14,337 nt of DNA from the NCBI GenBank assembly GCA_028708055.1, contig JAQVZT010000025.1, positions 1,416 to 15,752 on the forward strand, given 5' to 3'. This DNA comes from Methanothrix sp. Its GTDB lineage: Archaea > Halobacteriota > Methanosarcinia > Methanotrichales > Methanotrichaceae. This document shows positions 14,204-14,337 of the stretch, piece by piece. The notes under the pieces are model-generated. The model saw only the letters and a list, made by a program, of their open reading frames with translations, made no database searches and had not been told where the DNA came from. Position 1 is the stretch's first letter. Every line of letters starts with the position of its first letter. The translations under genes were made by a program, and so were the position numbers.

Positions 14204-14337
14204 ATGGTATTAGCAGAAGTTGAGATGCCTGGCTCCATCCTGGCCCTGATCAAAGTGGATCGTGACCAGTTGGGTCCATTTATAAAGCGTTCTCTGGCAG
14301 TGGAGCTATACCGGGAAGGCAAGCTCTCATTGGGCAA
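14204..14337 (+). CDS. UPF0175 family protein, partial (N-terminus)
   Basis: Forty-four codons are visible before the window edge. The product has the N-terminal pattern of UPF0175: a short strand, then LIKVDRDQLGPFIKRSLAVEL, then YREGKLSLGK, where the helix-turn-helix of the family begins. UPF0175 proteins are small (about 80-100 residues), common in archaea and cyanobacteria, and often sit beside PIN-domain (DUF3368) genes as likely antitoxins; whether a toxin gene follows is outside the window. The ATG at 14204 follows an in-frame TTG at 14201; no Shine-Dalgarno is visible, in line with a leaderless start. Confidence 0.75.
   Translation, partial: MVLAEVEMPGSILALIKVDRDQLGPFIKRSLAVELYREGKLSLG

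Overview
This window looks like a piece of a methanogenic euryarchaeal chromosome, most likely from the Methanosarcinales or Methanothrix group. That placement is inferred from gene content: Alba chromatin protein, Bud32/PRPK kinase, a DUF1786 ASKHA protein, archaeal-type MoaB, and several consecutive CBS-domain genes. Many start codons are preceded by GGTGA or GGAGG Shine-Dalgarno motifs, and promoters have A/T-rich TATA-like boxes. I could not run a database search, so the genus is a guess.

Left part (1-3212, minus strand): four consecutive CBS-domain genes. The first is cut by the window edge. The next two carry four CBS modules each, and the last has a CBS pair plus a C-terminal four-cysteine zinc ribbon. 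A MoaB-type molybdopterin adenylyltransferase gene lies upstream of them on the same strand. Middle part (about 3213-7006, plus strand, divergent from moaB): DUF1786, bud32, alba, purN and a HIT hydrolase, all closely spaced housekeeping genes, followed by a separately promoted VOC (glyoxalase-fold) gene. A degenerate 12-base tandem repeat lies between bud32 and alba.

Right part (about 7007-14337, plus strand): a type I-G (formerly I-U, 'Dpsyc') CRISPR-Cas interference operon: cas3 with a C-terminal HD domain, csb3 (Cas8-like), csb1 (Cas7) and csb2 (Cas5-Cas6 fusion). No cas1, cas2 or cas4 is visible. The operon is more A/T-rich than the DNA on both sides. It begins directly behind the truncated, GC-rich first 90 codons of a different type I-G cas3. 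It ends next to a short GC-rich stretch that encodes what looks like the last ten residues of a different csb2. I read this as an older type I-G locus whose interior was replaced by a foreign type I-G cassette, leaving its two ends as relics.

The most interesting item is just behind csb2 (13942-14051). A 36-base unit has the form expected of a type I-G CRISPR repeat: a 7-bp hairpin, then CCCC and the 8-base handle ATTGAAGC. It is preceded, 74 bases upstream, by a degenerate copy that keeps only CCCATTGAAGC and overlaps the csb2 stop codon. Between them is one 38-base spacer-like segment. This is either the smallest remnant of a CRISPR array or a CreA-like guide RNA gene co-transcribed with the Cas operon. 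The window ends in the start of a UPF0175 family gene.
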